Part shown: piece by piece, positions 9,171-21,271 of the stretch
How positions within the stretch are numbered: position 1 is the first letter of the stretch
How the letters are laid out: the number at the start of each line of letters is the position of its first letter
NCBI GenBank assembly: GCA_008973525.1
Contig: WACJ01000059.1
Coordinates: 620,001 to 684,000 of the forward strand
DNA length: 64,000 nt
Direction: 5' to 3'
Source of the DNA: Stenopsyche tienmushanensis
Taxonomy: Eukaryota > Arthropoda > Insecta > Trichoptera > Stenopsychidae
Notes under the pieces: model-generated
Told to the model about the DNA's origin: nothing
What the model saw: the letters and a program-made list of their open reading frames with translations, nothing else
Databases searched by the model: none
Program-made: the position numbers and the translations under genes

Positions 9171-10307
9171 TGTTACGGACAGCGGCTGGACAGGGAAATC
9201 CTACCGGCTGCGCCAAAAATAATGTTACGGACAGCGGCTGGACAGGGAAATCCTACCGGCTGCCCCATATTTTATTATGATCATTCTATGCGAGCAAGTT
9301 GATTCTTTGTTGAGTGTAAGTTTGCGGGAAATGCAGGAAAACTTGAAGGTTGTTGTAATGAAACTTGATTATACAGTGACTAAGTTTATTTATAACACAA
9401 CACAAGAACACACATTTAAGATTTATAACAGAGGCCTTAATTCACAACCGCGAAGGATGAGTCCTTCAGGACTATTCTCGTTAAGTTACATGATGAATTG
9501 AACGATGACTAACTGACTGTCGAGTCAGAGTCGGAGAAGTCTGGACGAACGAACGAAAGAAGAACGAAGAGCGAAGTGCGAAGTGCGGTCGGGTATATAA
9601 GGACAGTGAACCTGGAAGTTAGGGAAAGGGTAAGTTCAATGTAGTTAACCAATAAGGGTGTTTGAAAATGACGTTATGTGTCTTGAGGGTGTGGTCATAG
9701 AGATGCCCAACAGTGGCACGAGAGCCATGAAATGCGAAGAGAGACACCGAATTGAGAAGACAAAGGACAGGTGACTTTTAGATAGAGAAGCAATGAAACT
9801 TGCTAATAAATCCTGTCATTGTAATGACCGGGAAGAGTCAACCAATGTGACGTGGGTTAAGGGATCGCGATGCATCCGGCAGTAGATGCGAAGAATAGAT
9901 AACGGAATAACAACCAAATGCGTTTTCATGATGGTTGCGTGGCGTGAGAAAGGCTTAAGGGATGTAATAAAGTATTGAGATTATGGTTTGCATAGAAGTC
10001 ATACGACATGGGAAAGGACTGAAGGGATGCAAAAGACAAAGGGCCATAAAATGGTGAACTATGGCTTGCATAAAAGTCGTATGACATGAGAAAAACTAAA
10101 GGGATGCAATGCAATAAAAAGACAAAGGGTCGTAAAGGAGGTGAAATTATGGTTTGTATAGAGATCGTAAGACATGGGAAAAGAATTAAGGGATGTAAGG
10201 GCAAATAGGTGGCAGGTGTTTAAGATTGGAAAAGATGTGGGTGGACACGCAATACGATTGAATATAAATAAATGCGTGATACAACCACATCGAAGGGGTA
10301 CATAACA
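9171..10307 (-). repeat. 5' LTR (right in window)
   Basis: 1137 bp, matching 3487-4623 position for position wherever compared, including the 52-bp duplication (units start 9171 and 9223) and the U3 repeats (9980, 10058, 10146). It drives element transcription toward lower coordinates. The predicted sense TATAAATA is at about 9394-9387. Confidence 0.93.
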
Positions 10308-10311
10308 AAGG
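10308..10311. repeat. Target-site duplication AAGG, right copy
   Basis: AAGG follows the terminal CA of the right LTR and matches 3483-3486. Confidence 0.85.
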
Positions 10312-11064
10312 CCTATATTGAAATATCTGCACTTTCGTTTCTAAAGAAATATTATAATTGCAATGGTACTTCAATGAATAATGGATTTCATACATGTATC
10401 AAATCTAGCGCCCATCACAGGAATCGCAACGATAATTTATACTATAGCGTCCATCCAGCGAAGAAGTTCTGTGGGAATATCTTCGCATTGACCATTTAAA
10501 GATGTCCGATCATTAATTTAAATTTAAAAATGGCAAGCTTAATTAGCCCTCGACTGAGACTATGAGAAACAAAGCTACGTGCTGGGAATACGTGCGATAA
10601 CTACGCAAGTTCACATACATCCACCCACGCACCACTGTATCCATCCGCGTCCGGTTTATTTATTGCATACTTAGCAACCCTTATACGACAAACCATTTTT
10701 CAATGTATCTGCGAATATATTGCTATGCTTAATACTATTTTATTCCGCAAGGACGAATCCGTAAAAGGACAACGACCGAAATAAGCGACTCGAGCCACAA
10801 CTTTGCTATCGTGGCTATTTACTCAATTTTGGTCGAAACCATCAAATTTCTCGTTGTTTAATCATTTCAACGGATTAATAAATTTTATATTTCATATATA
10901 TTTGCAAAATTTCAAAACAAAATTCTTCTAAATCAATAGTAATGCATCGTATTGCTTGTATTATAATATTCTATGATGATTTTCATCCATCTTAGATTAT
11001 AAAAGATTTTATCCACTAAAAATTTTTACAACACTGTTTTATTTAAATATGTATATTCCTAAAT
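10312..11064. other. Intronic sequence, no gene recognised
   Basis: AT-rich DNA right of the LTR element with only short, unconvincing frames. Confidence 0.5.
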
Positions 11065-11292
11065 ACACTTAGAACGGTCCTCTCTGAATTTCTTCATTCT
11101 GGTATTCAGCTCTGTTGCACTCCCTAAAATTACAATAATGTCGTCTGCAAATAGCAGATGATTCAGATGCCGCCCATTAATGTCTCTTGAAAACCTCTTC
11201 TTTACTGAGCTAAATAGCTTCGACGATATATTACCTACTTGTCTTGATCCTTTGCCTATGCCAAAGTACATAATAGATAATATTGAAAGCAT
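11065..11292 (-). pseudogene. Fragment of non-LTR retrotransposon reverse transcriptase
   Basis: The minus strand encodes about 77 residues with GKGSRQVGNISSKLF, a decayed form of the G-x-RQGD-x-IS-P-K-LF block, then INGRHLNHLLFADDIIVI. FADD at 11151-11140 is the catalytic (Y/F)ADD box, with the two metal-binding Asp retained. It corresponds to the RT palm around motifs B-C. The style of the blocks suggests an RTE-like clade, but jockey-like is possible. The rest of the LINE is missing, there is no proper start, and the RQGD motif has become RQVG, so it is a dead fragment. Confidence 0.8.
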
Positions 11293-11468
11293 ATTAGATA
11301 ATATAAAACATGATTACTCATCAAATCGGAATGATTAGATGTTTTTCCATGGGAACGCTCATGAAATAAAAAATATGATCGGTTACGCCATGCTAGATGT
11401 TAAATAACATTCTGATAAAATTATTCATTCATACGATTAATTAATTCGCATTTTCAGAACCAATAAAT

Positions 11469-12180
11469 TCATTGAATCCTTGAGTTACCTCGTCCTAGTT
11501 TCAGAACTTTTATTCCTTTAAAAAAACCCATGTGACGAAAAAGGTGAAAATCTGTTGGAGAGAGATCTGAGCATAAAGATTTGACCGTAATGGCTTTCCT
11601 TGGTTTTAAAAAGGAATAATTTATTATACCCTTATTTGTCCACCATATAGTCACCATGAGCTTTTTTGTTGTCCTGGAAATCCATATTACCCTTTAACTA
11701 CTGTCATCCATCTTCCCTGTTATCATATAAAATCCATTTTTTATCACAAGCAATGATGCGAATCATCAGCGATGAACACATTTCCAAGCACTTCAGTGTT
11801 TGAGCTTATGACAGTTTGTGCAGCACTTTTTTTATCCAAAAATCTATTTATTTTTATCCAGTTTTTTAAGCGAGATAATGATAAATAGATGTGATACTAA
11901 CACCTAACTCACAAACATCAGCTTCTACAATGGATTTTAAGTCATAATCACTAACGACAGTTTTGGGTCTTCCTTGAGGCTCGCTATGAAGATCCATAGA
12001 TACCGGATCGAATTGTTTTGAACCTTTTTTAAATTGATCTTTCTTCCATAACTCTATTAGTATGTATCTTTCTGCTTTTGCTGATTATATCCCAATTTTA
12101 ACTCTTACATAAAAGTGCGTGAAAACGTTTTGTTGACATCATCCTGTTGAGTTTTCCTCAATCACAATAGTTCTTAGACT
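11469..12180 (-). pseudogene. Decayed mariner (Tc1/mariner superfamily) transposase
   Basis: Read on the minus strand from about 12180 down. At about 11985-11870 a helix-turn-helix-like GRPKTVVSDYDLKSIVEAD segment is followed by interrupted HKLS.AQTLK. At 11745-11716 is DKKWILYDNR, the mariner block with the first catalytic Asp. At 11657-11469 is VTIWWTNKGIINYSFL, joined directly to DLSPTDFHLFRH, which holds the third catalytic Asp at about 11552-11550. The HDNARPH block with the second Asp, expected between these, is deleted. Several stops and frame shifts occur. No terminal repeats or TA duplication could be found. It is an old D,D34D-type mariner fossil. Confidence 0.85.
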
Positions 12181-15100
12181 AACTGAAATTCCGAATCTTC
12201 ATGTGATACTGTGTAATAAATGAGCCATAAGTTGCGTATGCAAATCACGAATCACAGACAAGGGCTTAAAATTGAAATTTATTATTTAAGCAACCCTCGC
12301 AATGGAATTAATTCCTTAATATATAGTTAATTGACCAACAGGTGAATGTGGCCAGGAACATTTTCATCGTTTACGACCTTCATTAAATCTAAGCATCAAC
12401 TCCTCTCGCGCTCTACTTCTTCCTTGCTTTATCTTCAAGAAGACAACCTCTCCAAATACTTGAAAGCGGTGAAGCAGCATCCAGCTCCGTCGCTGGAGTG
12501 CGAGCACGTTACATAATATTTTAGCCCGGCATTAATATTCAAAAGTTTTAACCCCATTAACAACTCATGCGGGGGAACCTCCGTTCTAAAAGTGAATAAT
12601 TTTGCGAACTTCGAAAAGCTCATTATTAGGATGGGATTTTATTATCGTTTTTTTGTCAGACTTGCTGGAATCATGTACATTTTGTATGAAATGTGTGCTT
12701 TCATCTCGCCTATACCAAGCTAATTTTACCGCAGTTCACAAACTAAAATACATTTTGCTGAATGAATATCGTGACTCGTGTTCCCCCTTTTAGATTCGTA
12801 ATTAAGGCAGATGCCTGGACCGCTTCTCCCTTTTTTACTGTTTGTGTGCTATAATATCCAACGTGGAAGCATGATTCCAATACAGAATCGAATCGAGCAG
12901 GCAGAATCTATTACCAAACTGGAAAGATTTCAACATGTAACCACGATCGATTTATCACATCAAGTGAAAGGCCGTGATTAGGGCGTTTTTGTGAATTCAT
13001 TACCGTTTTAAAAACACTGAACCGCAAATTTGTTGTGGGTGTAATAAACATTCAATTACAGGGTTTTTCATCTTTGATTCTTAAGCACTAAATCAAAGCA
13101 CATGTTCATCGTATGTTTAGCATTTTACAATTCATTAATTAAAGCCTCTTATTGAAGGTTTAATTGCCGAGAATAACATGATCATAAATAAACACTATGC
13201 AATACTTTAAATTAATGTATTGATAGTTTTTGTGACCATTTAGGAATTAAGTAAGAATTATCATTGATGTGGTAAATCTCAGGAATCATATTTTTGAAAT
13301 TAGACGTCAAATTCAAATTATTACTGATCGATCATTTATACAACTATTATACAATTATTTAAATTTTCTTTAGGATTCATTATGCTCCCTTTTTTATAAC
13401 ATACATTTCTTTGAATTGCTCAAGTCTCGTTATCTTTTACAGTCGCGTCTCACTTTTTAACTATTTTTAGTATAGTGGGTTGAATCCTAGATTCTTATCA
13501 AATATATTCGGATTCAAATCCAGATTGAAAAAAAATGATTATAACAAAAATTTTCGTTAAAAAAGACTCTTAGAGAGTTAGAAGACATATTTTCATCAAC
13601 CATTTATCGTATCATCGCTTTGGTGAATTAATCAACTTCCAGAGAACATGAATAAATTGCTACTATTTAAAGAGACGCTTTCCTTCGATATTCTTCATTC
13701 AAGGACCATCGAATAATTTCACGAACATAATTTTATCTATACCGATTAATATTTCAGCTAGTCATGCGGACACAAATTATTCATCTCCCCGATAAATTAT
13801 GCCATATTTTGCTTAAAACGTGCCATCATCTGAAGAGTCTGCTGTAAAATTCTGACATGTAACATAAATATGGAATTAATTTAGGCCCATTATTTCTGCG
13901 CTATTAGGTATTCGTAAACAAGGGCCTGCGGTGCAATCAGGGGTGAAATTATATTCAAATGAATTGTATTATACCTAGCGGGCCGCGTTCGACATTCTTT
14001 GTTTTGCTTTCTGCCCTCTGTGGAAGATTTCTTGGAAGCCAGATGAATTCCGACATCTTCTGCTCGATATAAATATCCGATTGGGTGCTCCGCTACTTGG
14101 AATACGTAATCTCGTTTCGCATTCATATCCAGCATTTCATCAATTTGTGATTTTAGTGGATGATTTTTATTTCTTTTGCGTAGAGAGAATTATAACACAT
14201 CTATGGGGGTTTCGTTATTGGATTCTTATGATGGAATCGCGAGAATCTCAAGTGGCTTTCGAACTTCTTGGATACGAGACATTTTCACAAATTGCTAAGA
14301 CGTACACTACCACGTGAATGATAATATATAATAGATCATTGAGTCGTAAAACATTGAAAACTAAATTCCAATAAAGCACTCAAGCATTTTGAAAATTTGA
14401 GCTTATTGTCTGTTAGAGCTGTTCTTTGGCTCGGACGATGGCATTGAGTCTGATGATGAATGTATCTATATGCTTTCATGTCCATTGTTGAAAACTCGTT
14501 TTCAAAAAATTTGGCCTACAAAATATTCTAAATTTAATTTTAATGTAATGAATATTGTATCCACTATTGCTTTTCTGCAATGAAGCTAGAATTAACTAAT
14601 ATCTGAAAGCAATATTAATGACTATTTTAATATCCAACGATCAGTCCATGGTTATTATGATTATTGTCAAATAACAAAGAAATTCGACCAAGTGTTGATG
14701 TAATTTGCTAGATCCTAGACTTTATTGTAATTATTTGGATTTAAAACCAGATTGTGGAGGGAAATGCCCTTCCAAAAAATGCGAGAACGGATATATAAAT
14801 ACATCCTATAAATCGTCTCGATCCGGCTTTTGAACTTGATTAAATCAATCATTTAAGTAAATCCGCCAAATTTGGCCTGAAATGTGATCCCGGAGTACAG
14901 ATTTTCATTGTGTTTTGATAAGATATAAGACTTTCGAGGGATGTTTTCATATATCAAGCTCACTTTATCCTTTTGGCTGATATTCGTTCATATATTTGTT
15001 GAGACATCGCCAGCTACATATTCATATCACCGCACGTAATATGTATGCATTTGAAATGCCGAAATCAAAACCAAAAGCTAACCAAAGTAAATTGATCCTT

Positions 15101-15209
15101 TTCCTTTCTGAATATCTCATATATGTTTCATAAAACAAACCGTAATCATGAAGCAGGTATGCAATATCAAAGAAAATTGTGTTTTCCGCTCCAAGTGAGA
15201 GCGGGTACA
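12181..15209. other. Intronic sequence, no gene recognised
   Basis: Mostly AT-rich with short frames only. A GC-richer patch lies at about 13890-14130. Nothing in it matches a protein family I know. Confidence 0.45.
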
Positions 15210-15640
15210 AATGAAAATGTTTCCATAAGCCAGGGGAGCGCCCACTATAAGTTGGGAGGGTGGGTGATTCGCTCGTAGAGTAGTGGAGATGTTCAGTTCT
15301 TAGAGGGTTCCGTAGGCCGGGGAGTTGTAGAGCATGGCCGCAAGCCGGGAGACATGGGGGCGACGAGGTGGATAAGAGGAGCGACTCCTGTTCAGGACTT
15401 TACTTACAAAGATGCTCGCCTCCCGGAGCATTTGCAGACCGGGAGCTAATAGCGGAAATTAACTCACATTCAGAGGCAATAAGCTCTCAATGTACATACC
15501 CACCGGTGGGTCGGCCACACTATTTATTAATGTGCTTCTCCACAAACTTGGCCGCACACGTACGAGACATGTATTCAATTATTTGCCTGACTTTAATGAA
15601 TGCTGTCCATTGCCATGGATCCGGGGGTCCTTTTTGTTTG
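15210..15640. other. GC-richer island in the intron, possible regulatory DNA
   Basis: GC content is visibly higher than the flanks, with runs such as GTAGGCCGGGGAGTTG and CCACCGGTGGGTCGG. A 103-residue frame on + (15368-15679) crosses it but shows no domain and no convincing splice sites. A conserved enhancer or an unrecognised 5' non-coding exon are both possible. Confidence 0.35.
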
Positions 15641-18600
15641 ATAGAGTCGAAGGATTATTCTCCTAGGCGAAATATGTGAATGTTTGTAAAGTCGTTTTAA
15701 TGAAACGCTCAAGTCATTCTCGCTGAAGGCACTTCTACAAAGAAGCTTTGAAAAGAGGAACAAGCACTCTATTGCAGGTTTATGCATTGTTCTAAACAAA
15801 ATCTCAAACAAGCATTATGCTATGGATTCCTGTTACTTATAATCTGTCGATTTTTATCATTTCCGCCAATTAACAAGTATCATATAATAAATGCAGATGG
15901 TGGGTGATATAATAATTAAGCATTACTTTTATATTTCAATTAAGCCTACACAAGAATCAACTTATTTCTAGATAAAGTTCATAAAAATTTAAATGAACAA
16001 CAATGTCAAAATGAAGTCTGGACACAAAAAGTAAGTTAGTAAAGTATTTTAGATTCAAATGATTTTTTTCGACATTATTAAACAACTACTACTATATTCT
16101 TAAATTTTATATATTAATGACATATCTGAATATATCAAAAAAAAATATGATAGCTCAATTTGATATGTATTCAGGTTTATATGCAAGAAATTCTAAATGA
16201 AAAGTGGGTTGTCACTTTTCATTTAGACCAATTTTCTTCGCGTATTAGGAAGAACCAAATGTTTAAGAGAACTATCAATAAATTTCAAGTCGATATAAAT
16301 GAAAGCAAAAATAAAAAATATCGCTGTGCGAAGCTGAGGAGAGGAGAAACTTTAAACGGTTTTTTCTAGAAACTACGTTTTCCAAGCTCACGGAAGTGCT
16401 CTCACAAGCCCTAGATAAGCATTGTTTATGAAATTTGGCAGACACGTTAACAACAAACGTCTTCATCGTTTGATTTACAATAATATTTAAAAAAAATTGA
16501 AGTTTCTACTTAATAAACAAAAAAAACTACGAAAAATGTTATAAAAAATACACGCTTTTTTTTCGATTGTTCACTATTTTTGTATTTTCCAATATTTTTT
16601 CTTAATTATAGGTCAAACTATGCACATTATTATATGAAGTAAAAATATGTTCATTTTTTTTGCTAAAAATCACTTGTCTAGAACTTAGGACTTCCGTGGT
16701 GAAGAATGTCATTGCTCGTGCCCTGACATACGTGGCTCCCCGCACTCTCACTATTATACTTTGTTAGACTTTAAAAAATATTTTTATATTCAATAAAGAT
16801 CGCCTAGTCAATACACTCAATATAAACATTCTATATTTAATACTCTTCGCATTAAAAAAATGTTAAAAAATCAATCACTTTTAGGCCCAAAAAAAAAACA
16901 GAAATTGCAATTGATGCTTCATAAAAATAAAATAATTTCCAGTCTGATGTGCATCTCCCAGTTTTTAATTTCACATTCAAATTGTTCCTATGCATATTCC
17001 TATTCAAACTAATAAAGCACATCCTTTTCAATTAATCTAAAGTTTCAAAAGGTTCTCAGCATCAATGCAAACTGAACAATTTTATAAATCGGTGATTGAA
17101 GTGATTGAACCAAAATAAATATGACTGCATTTCTTTTATATTCAAATCGTACTCAACACTGTTTCAAGCGCGCTTTTATTCTGCAACATCGTCATAAATA
17201 AAAATATATTATTATACAAAACAGCCGCGGAATCGATTAACGAACGCCACAAATGAAATTAAATTTAAATAATACAACAGCATTTCAATCAAAATTCATG
17301 TACCAGAACATCAGATAGCGCAAACGTGATATAATTTAAATTTAATAATGCCCATGAATAAATAATAAACATGCCGTTCGCTGCCGACGATAAATATTAC
17401 CTATCGGTCGTGGACGCTTTAAAAATGCATCAGGTTCAATAAACGTCAAAAATGAGTGTTTCCGCTATCTCAATCGTCTTACCTGATCTGAATGTTGTAT
17501 CACAACACATTTAGGTGGGCCAAATTAACTTAAACGTCAATTTAAACTAAAAGTGATCAAAAAGAGATGGGAAATCGTTTATAATGTATCCATATACGTC
17601 GTACAGATGCTACGCGCATGCGCCGCGTATACTGTGTATATGTGCCTATATGTAGCATAAATCAACCACCACACCAGTCACAAGCCTATTTTATTATATA
17701 TTACACAACATACAACGCAATATTTTAGCTAATAATTTCTGCTAACAAATGGAAAAAATACAATGCATAAAATCAACTTTTATCTAGGGGCTATTTATAA
17801 TTTCGAAAATAATACATATTTTTTCAGTGTGTTCCTACTCAGAATAATTGAATTAAATTTGTAGCATACGTGCAGCTCTTGATAAGAGCGTCATCCGCTC
17901 TTCGTGCATCCCAGCTTATGCAGTACATTCTCAAATTATGTATTGGTGAACTAGTACGAGTCTTGCAGGAAATCGACCCGACTCAAAGTGAATGTAGATA
18001 ACCAATTTTAGTTCCAATGTTCCAGTTGTCACAACTCTCCTGCATGGGACTTTGATTGCCTCATGAATACTTACCCCTCTGTCTGCATTTGGAAACACAT
18101 CCTCCAGCGGAACGGCTTTCAGTATGCCACTTTTTACGCCGTATGTTGGCTCAAAGACAGGCGTAATTGTGAACGTACGTACTAGTGTCATTTTCTATCA
18201 AGTCTCAGCCGACGGCGGGAACAATGACTCTTAAGCTTTGCTCTTAAATATGAATACCTAAGTGCATTTTTTCCTATTTCCCCCTATAATTTTGACCGTG
18301 AGTGCTTGTTCGTTTTGTATGTTATCTTGTTGGCATGAGAGTTTTCAGTTTTTTTTTTTTCATGGAAAAACATTCTTTGAGCTCTGCAATTAAAAAGAAC
18401 TGTTGCATACTGATGGTGCTTTCATTTTTCCATTCCAAGCGAAAAACAATATTTATTATGCATTAATTCATAAATATTAAAAGCATTTAATGTATTCTTT
18501 GTCAGCTATCAATTCGCAAATTTTTCAATCTGAGCGAATCTAATACGATGTGCTTTGGAAATTCAACTTTAAAAACGATTTACACAACAATTCGATGTTT

Positions 18601-21240
18601 AAATTAAATTTTATAAAGCCTTAATTCAACATCAAGGTCTTGATTTTAGAATATCTTCTTGCAAATAAATATCGTGCCTTTTTATCTTCCTCTGACTTGC
18701 TACGATCCGATAATAAACGGACCTGCAGACCGTCTGTTTGAGAAAATATCAGCAAGGGCTAGATTCCACCTGAGGGCAAAACGCCACCCGAGGGAGTGTC
18801 GATCGTCTCGAGGGCTCCAGCCCTCTTTCGTAACAATATGTTATGTTAAAATTAAATTGATATATAATAACCCTAGTATATATCCTTAATAATTGATTCG
18901 TAATGAATATATAATTCACAGCAAATTATAAGTTGGAACAAGACGCCATACTTCTATTACACATGTTATTTTACCATTTATCAATGCTTTTGTACAATCC
19001 AAAATGAATTAAATTCAATGTAGAATTATCTTTAAAAACTGGTCAAGCAGAATATGCTAATCAAATTTGCATTATTCAAAATTCCATGCACGAATTTTCA
19101 TCTTATTCGGAGCTTATTTTAGCCAGACATTTTATTGACTCATATTTTATGAAAATACACATGGAGATTACTTGAAAGTAAACATCTCCGAGTGTGTTGA
19201 ATATGAAATTCGAGCTAAAAATAATTCCGGGATGAGAGGATATTTATCCAAGTCAACCATCGTCAGATCGAATTAGCCTTGTAGATTAACCCTTTGAAAT
19301 ATTCTGTCCACACTCTTTCCCTCGACGTCTAAAATAGCTGCTAAAAGCAACAAATGTTGGAACGGGTGTCCCGCCCTCCTCTGACTAATTGTCACCACAG
19401 CATTGAAAAGACTGGAGCATATGGTTCTTATTAGACAGAAACGTCAAACATTCCTCTCGCAGAGCAAACATCTCACCACGCCGAATATTTTAAAAACACG
19501 CCATCACAAGCCATAATTATTTCCCGATGATTTTGAATCAGTTGGATGGAGCATTTTTCTTGTATCCCTTACTAATCGTATCCTTTCATCGGACTATGTC
19601 TACAGCCCAGACAAACACAAGGTGAGTAATTAAAGTGAGGAGCTTATCTAACAATTCCATTATTACGGAGAAAATTTAATTTTCCGATTGACGTATTTTC
19701 CCGAAATAATTGAGTAACGTTTCGCCTGTCTCTCAGGAGTAAATGAAAACGTCTTCGTTAAACGGTCGATGGGGTCCTTAACTCATATTGTTCAAAATAA
19801 ACACAGCCTCCCAATGTTATTTTAACTTGGAACTCCTTTTCTTTCGTTTCGGTGATTAAATTCAGCCTTTAAGGATTTCCAATTTATGTATGAATTCATT
19901 CCGCTTCGTCCTGTTGCCATGGCGGATAATATTCCTTTGATTAAACAGGCCCGAAATCACTATCGCGAGTCTCTTTGATGCTGGATATTTATTCGGAGGC
20001 GCCTTCGAAATTAACTCCACTAAAAAATGGATGCCACATTTTGAAATAGTATTTTTTCTGCCCTAATACAGGAACGACCTGTACTTCCGAGCCGTAAAAA
20101 CAACATTGAGGCTGAGAGCTGAAAAACAATTTAGTTTACATAATACATTGTCGGGCTTTATTGCCGGATCATAAAATCTCTTAATATCGCTTTTTAACCC
20201 ACAATTCCATAACATTCGTTCGTTTGAATTGGAAATATAAAAATAAAATACTATAATAACAGTAAAATAAAGTTTTCTCACAATAACACCTCATTTTCCA
20301 TTATTATCGCCTTTATTTACATCCCATATTTTCTTTTTGAATCCGGCATTAAATGGCACATAAGAATCAATGATCTTATTCTTAAATAATTTACTTTTTT
20401 TCAAAGGAAGATTTTTCATTTTTATATTGAATTTGTATCGAGACGGTTCAGGAAGCATGTATTTTTAGTACCCCTTTGGAAAGAGGGAGTTCAGAATATA
20501 ATAATTAGGGGATTATCAACTGAGTTGTTTTATTCATGATCAACAGTTCAATAGCACCTTTATTGTCTATTATCTCCATAGGAAATATGTTTTTAAATAG
20601 TGAATTTCAATTGTATTGAATATAAATTGTAAAACTAAAAAGATCTATGAGCTAGTAGCGAATTTATCATTATTTTTAAATAATATTTTAATGATCGTTG
20701 CAAATCCAGTCATTCATGGATGGTCCTCTTGCATGACTTTATTAATCGCCTCAGTACTTACTCTTTCAGATCCAAGAAATCAGGATAAACTTGGATCGAA
20801 ACAATCGATCAAAAATATCATCTAAACGTCTGATCTCTCAACTTTATTGATACGAAGAGAGCTTTTTCCCCAATCTGGATTTGAGCCCGAAACACTTGCT
20901 GCCTCAAATTTTCGGTTTATTTACAATATGGATCAAAAATATAAATGAATTTTCTTTAGCCTTAATCAGGTCAAAGTAATTTAGAAGAAGCAGTTTCACG
21001 CTATAAATATTTATAAGCTTTTTGAAGACACTTTAAAAAATGTTGAAACCTGTGGGATCTCGCTCAGTTTATGGCTCATCCAGCATCAGTCATTAAACCC
21101 AACTCTTTGTATATCAGTGTAATCAGTACTTGTGGCTATTTATGTACAAGGAAGGATTTGTTTATTATCTTTGCTTTATTGTTCTTCGGCAATGTGTACA
21201 GAGTTAAGGATACCCCGCCGTAGAAGACTGGAAGCATTGT
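15641..21240. other. Intronic sequence, no gene recognised
   Basis: AT-rich, with short homopolymer runs (poly-T near 18345) and a moderately GC-rich piece at 17880-18240 that carries an 86-residue minus-strand frame (18191-17931) with no recognisable domain. No TE ends were found. Confidence 0.45.
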
Positions 21241-21271
21241 ATATCCTGACGTAAACCACACGTCGGGATAT
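21241..21271. other. Hairpin, 12-bp stem with 7-nt loop
   Basis: ATATCCTGACGT (21241-21252), loop AAACCAC, then ACGTCGGGATAT (21260-21271). All twelve positions pair, one as a G-U. A T-run follows. The function is unknown. Confidence 0.6.

Larger units (their letters stand above)
3487..10307 (-). mobile_element. Full-length gag-only LTR retrotransposon (gypsy-like, non-autonomous)
   Basis: A 6821-bp element read on the minus strand: 5' LTR 10307-9171, PBS 9163-9145, leader, Gag 8604-5926, AT-rich 3' region, polypurine tract 4634-4624, 3' LTR 4623-3487. The LTRs have equal length (1137 bp), start TG and end CA, and look identical where I compared them, implying a young insertion. A 4-bp AAGG duplication flanks it. 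The 4547-bp interior holds only Gag. No protease, RT, RNase H or integrase frame is present, so movement would need enzymes in trans from a related element. The tRNA-Ser-type PBS and 4-bp duplication point to the Ty3/gypsy group (some 297/17.6-like elements use tRNA-Ser). It lies antisense to the teneurin gene, in its inferred intron. Confidence 0.93.

Noticed and set aside
13470..13500. GGGTTGAATCC considered as a tRNA T-arm
   Set aside because: No acceptor, D-arm or anticodon arm could be folded around it.
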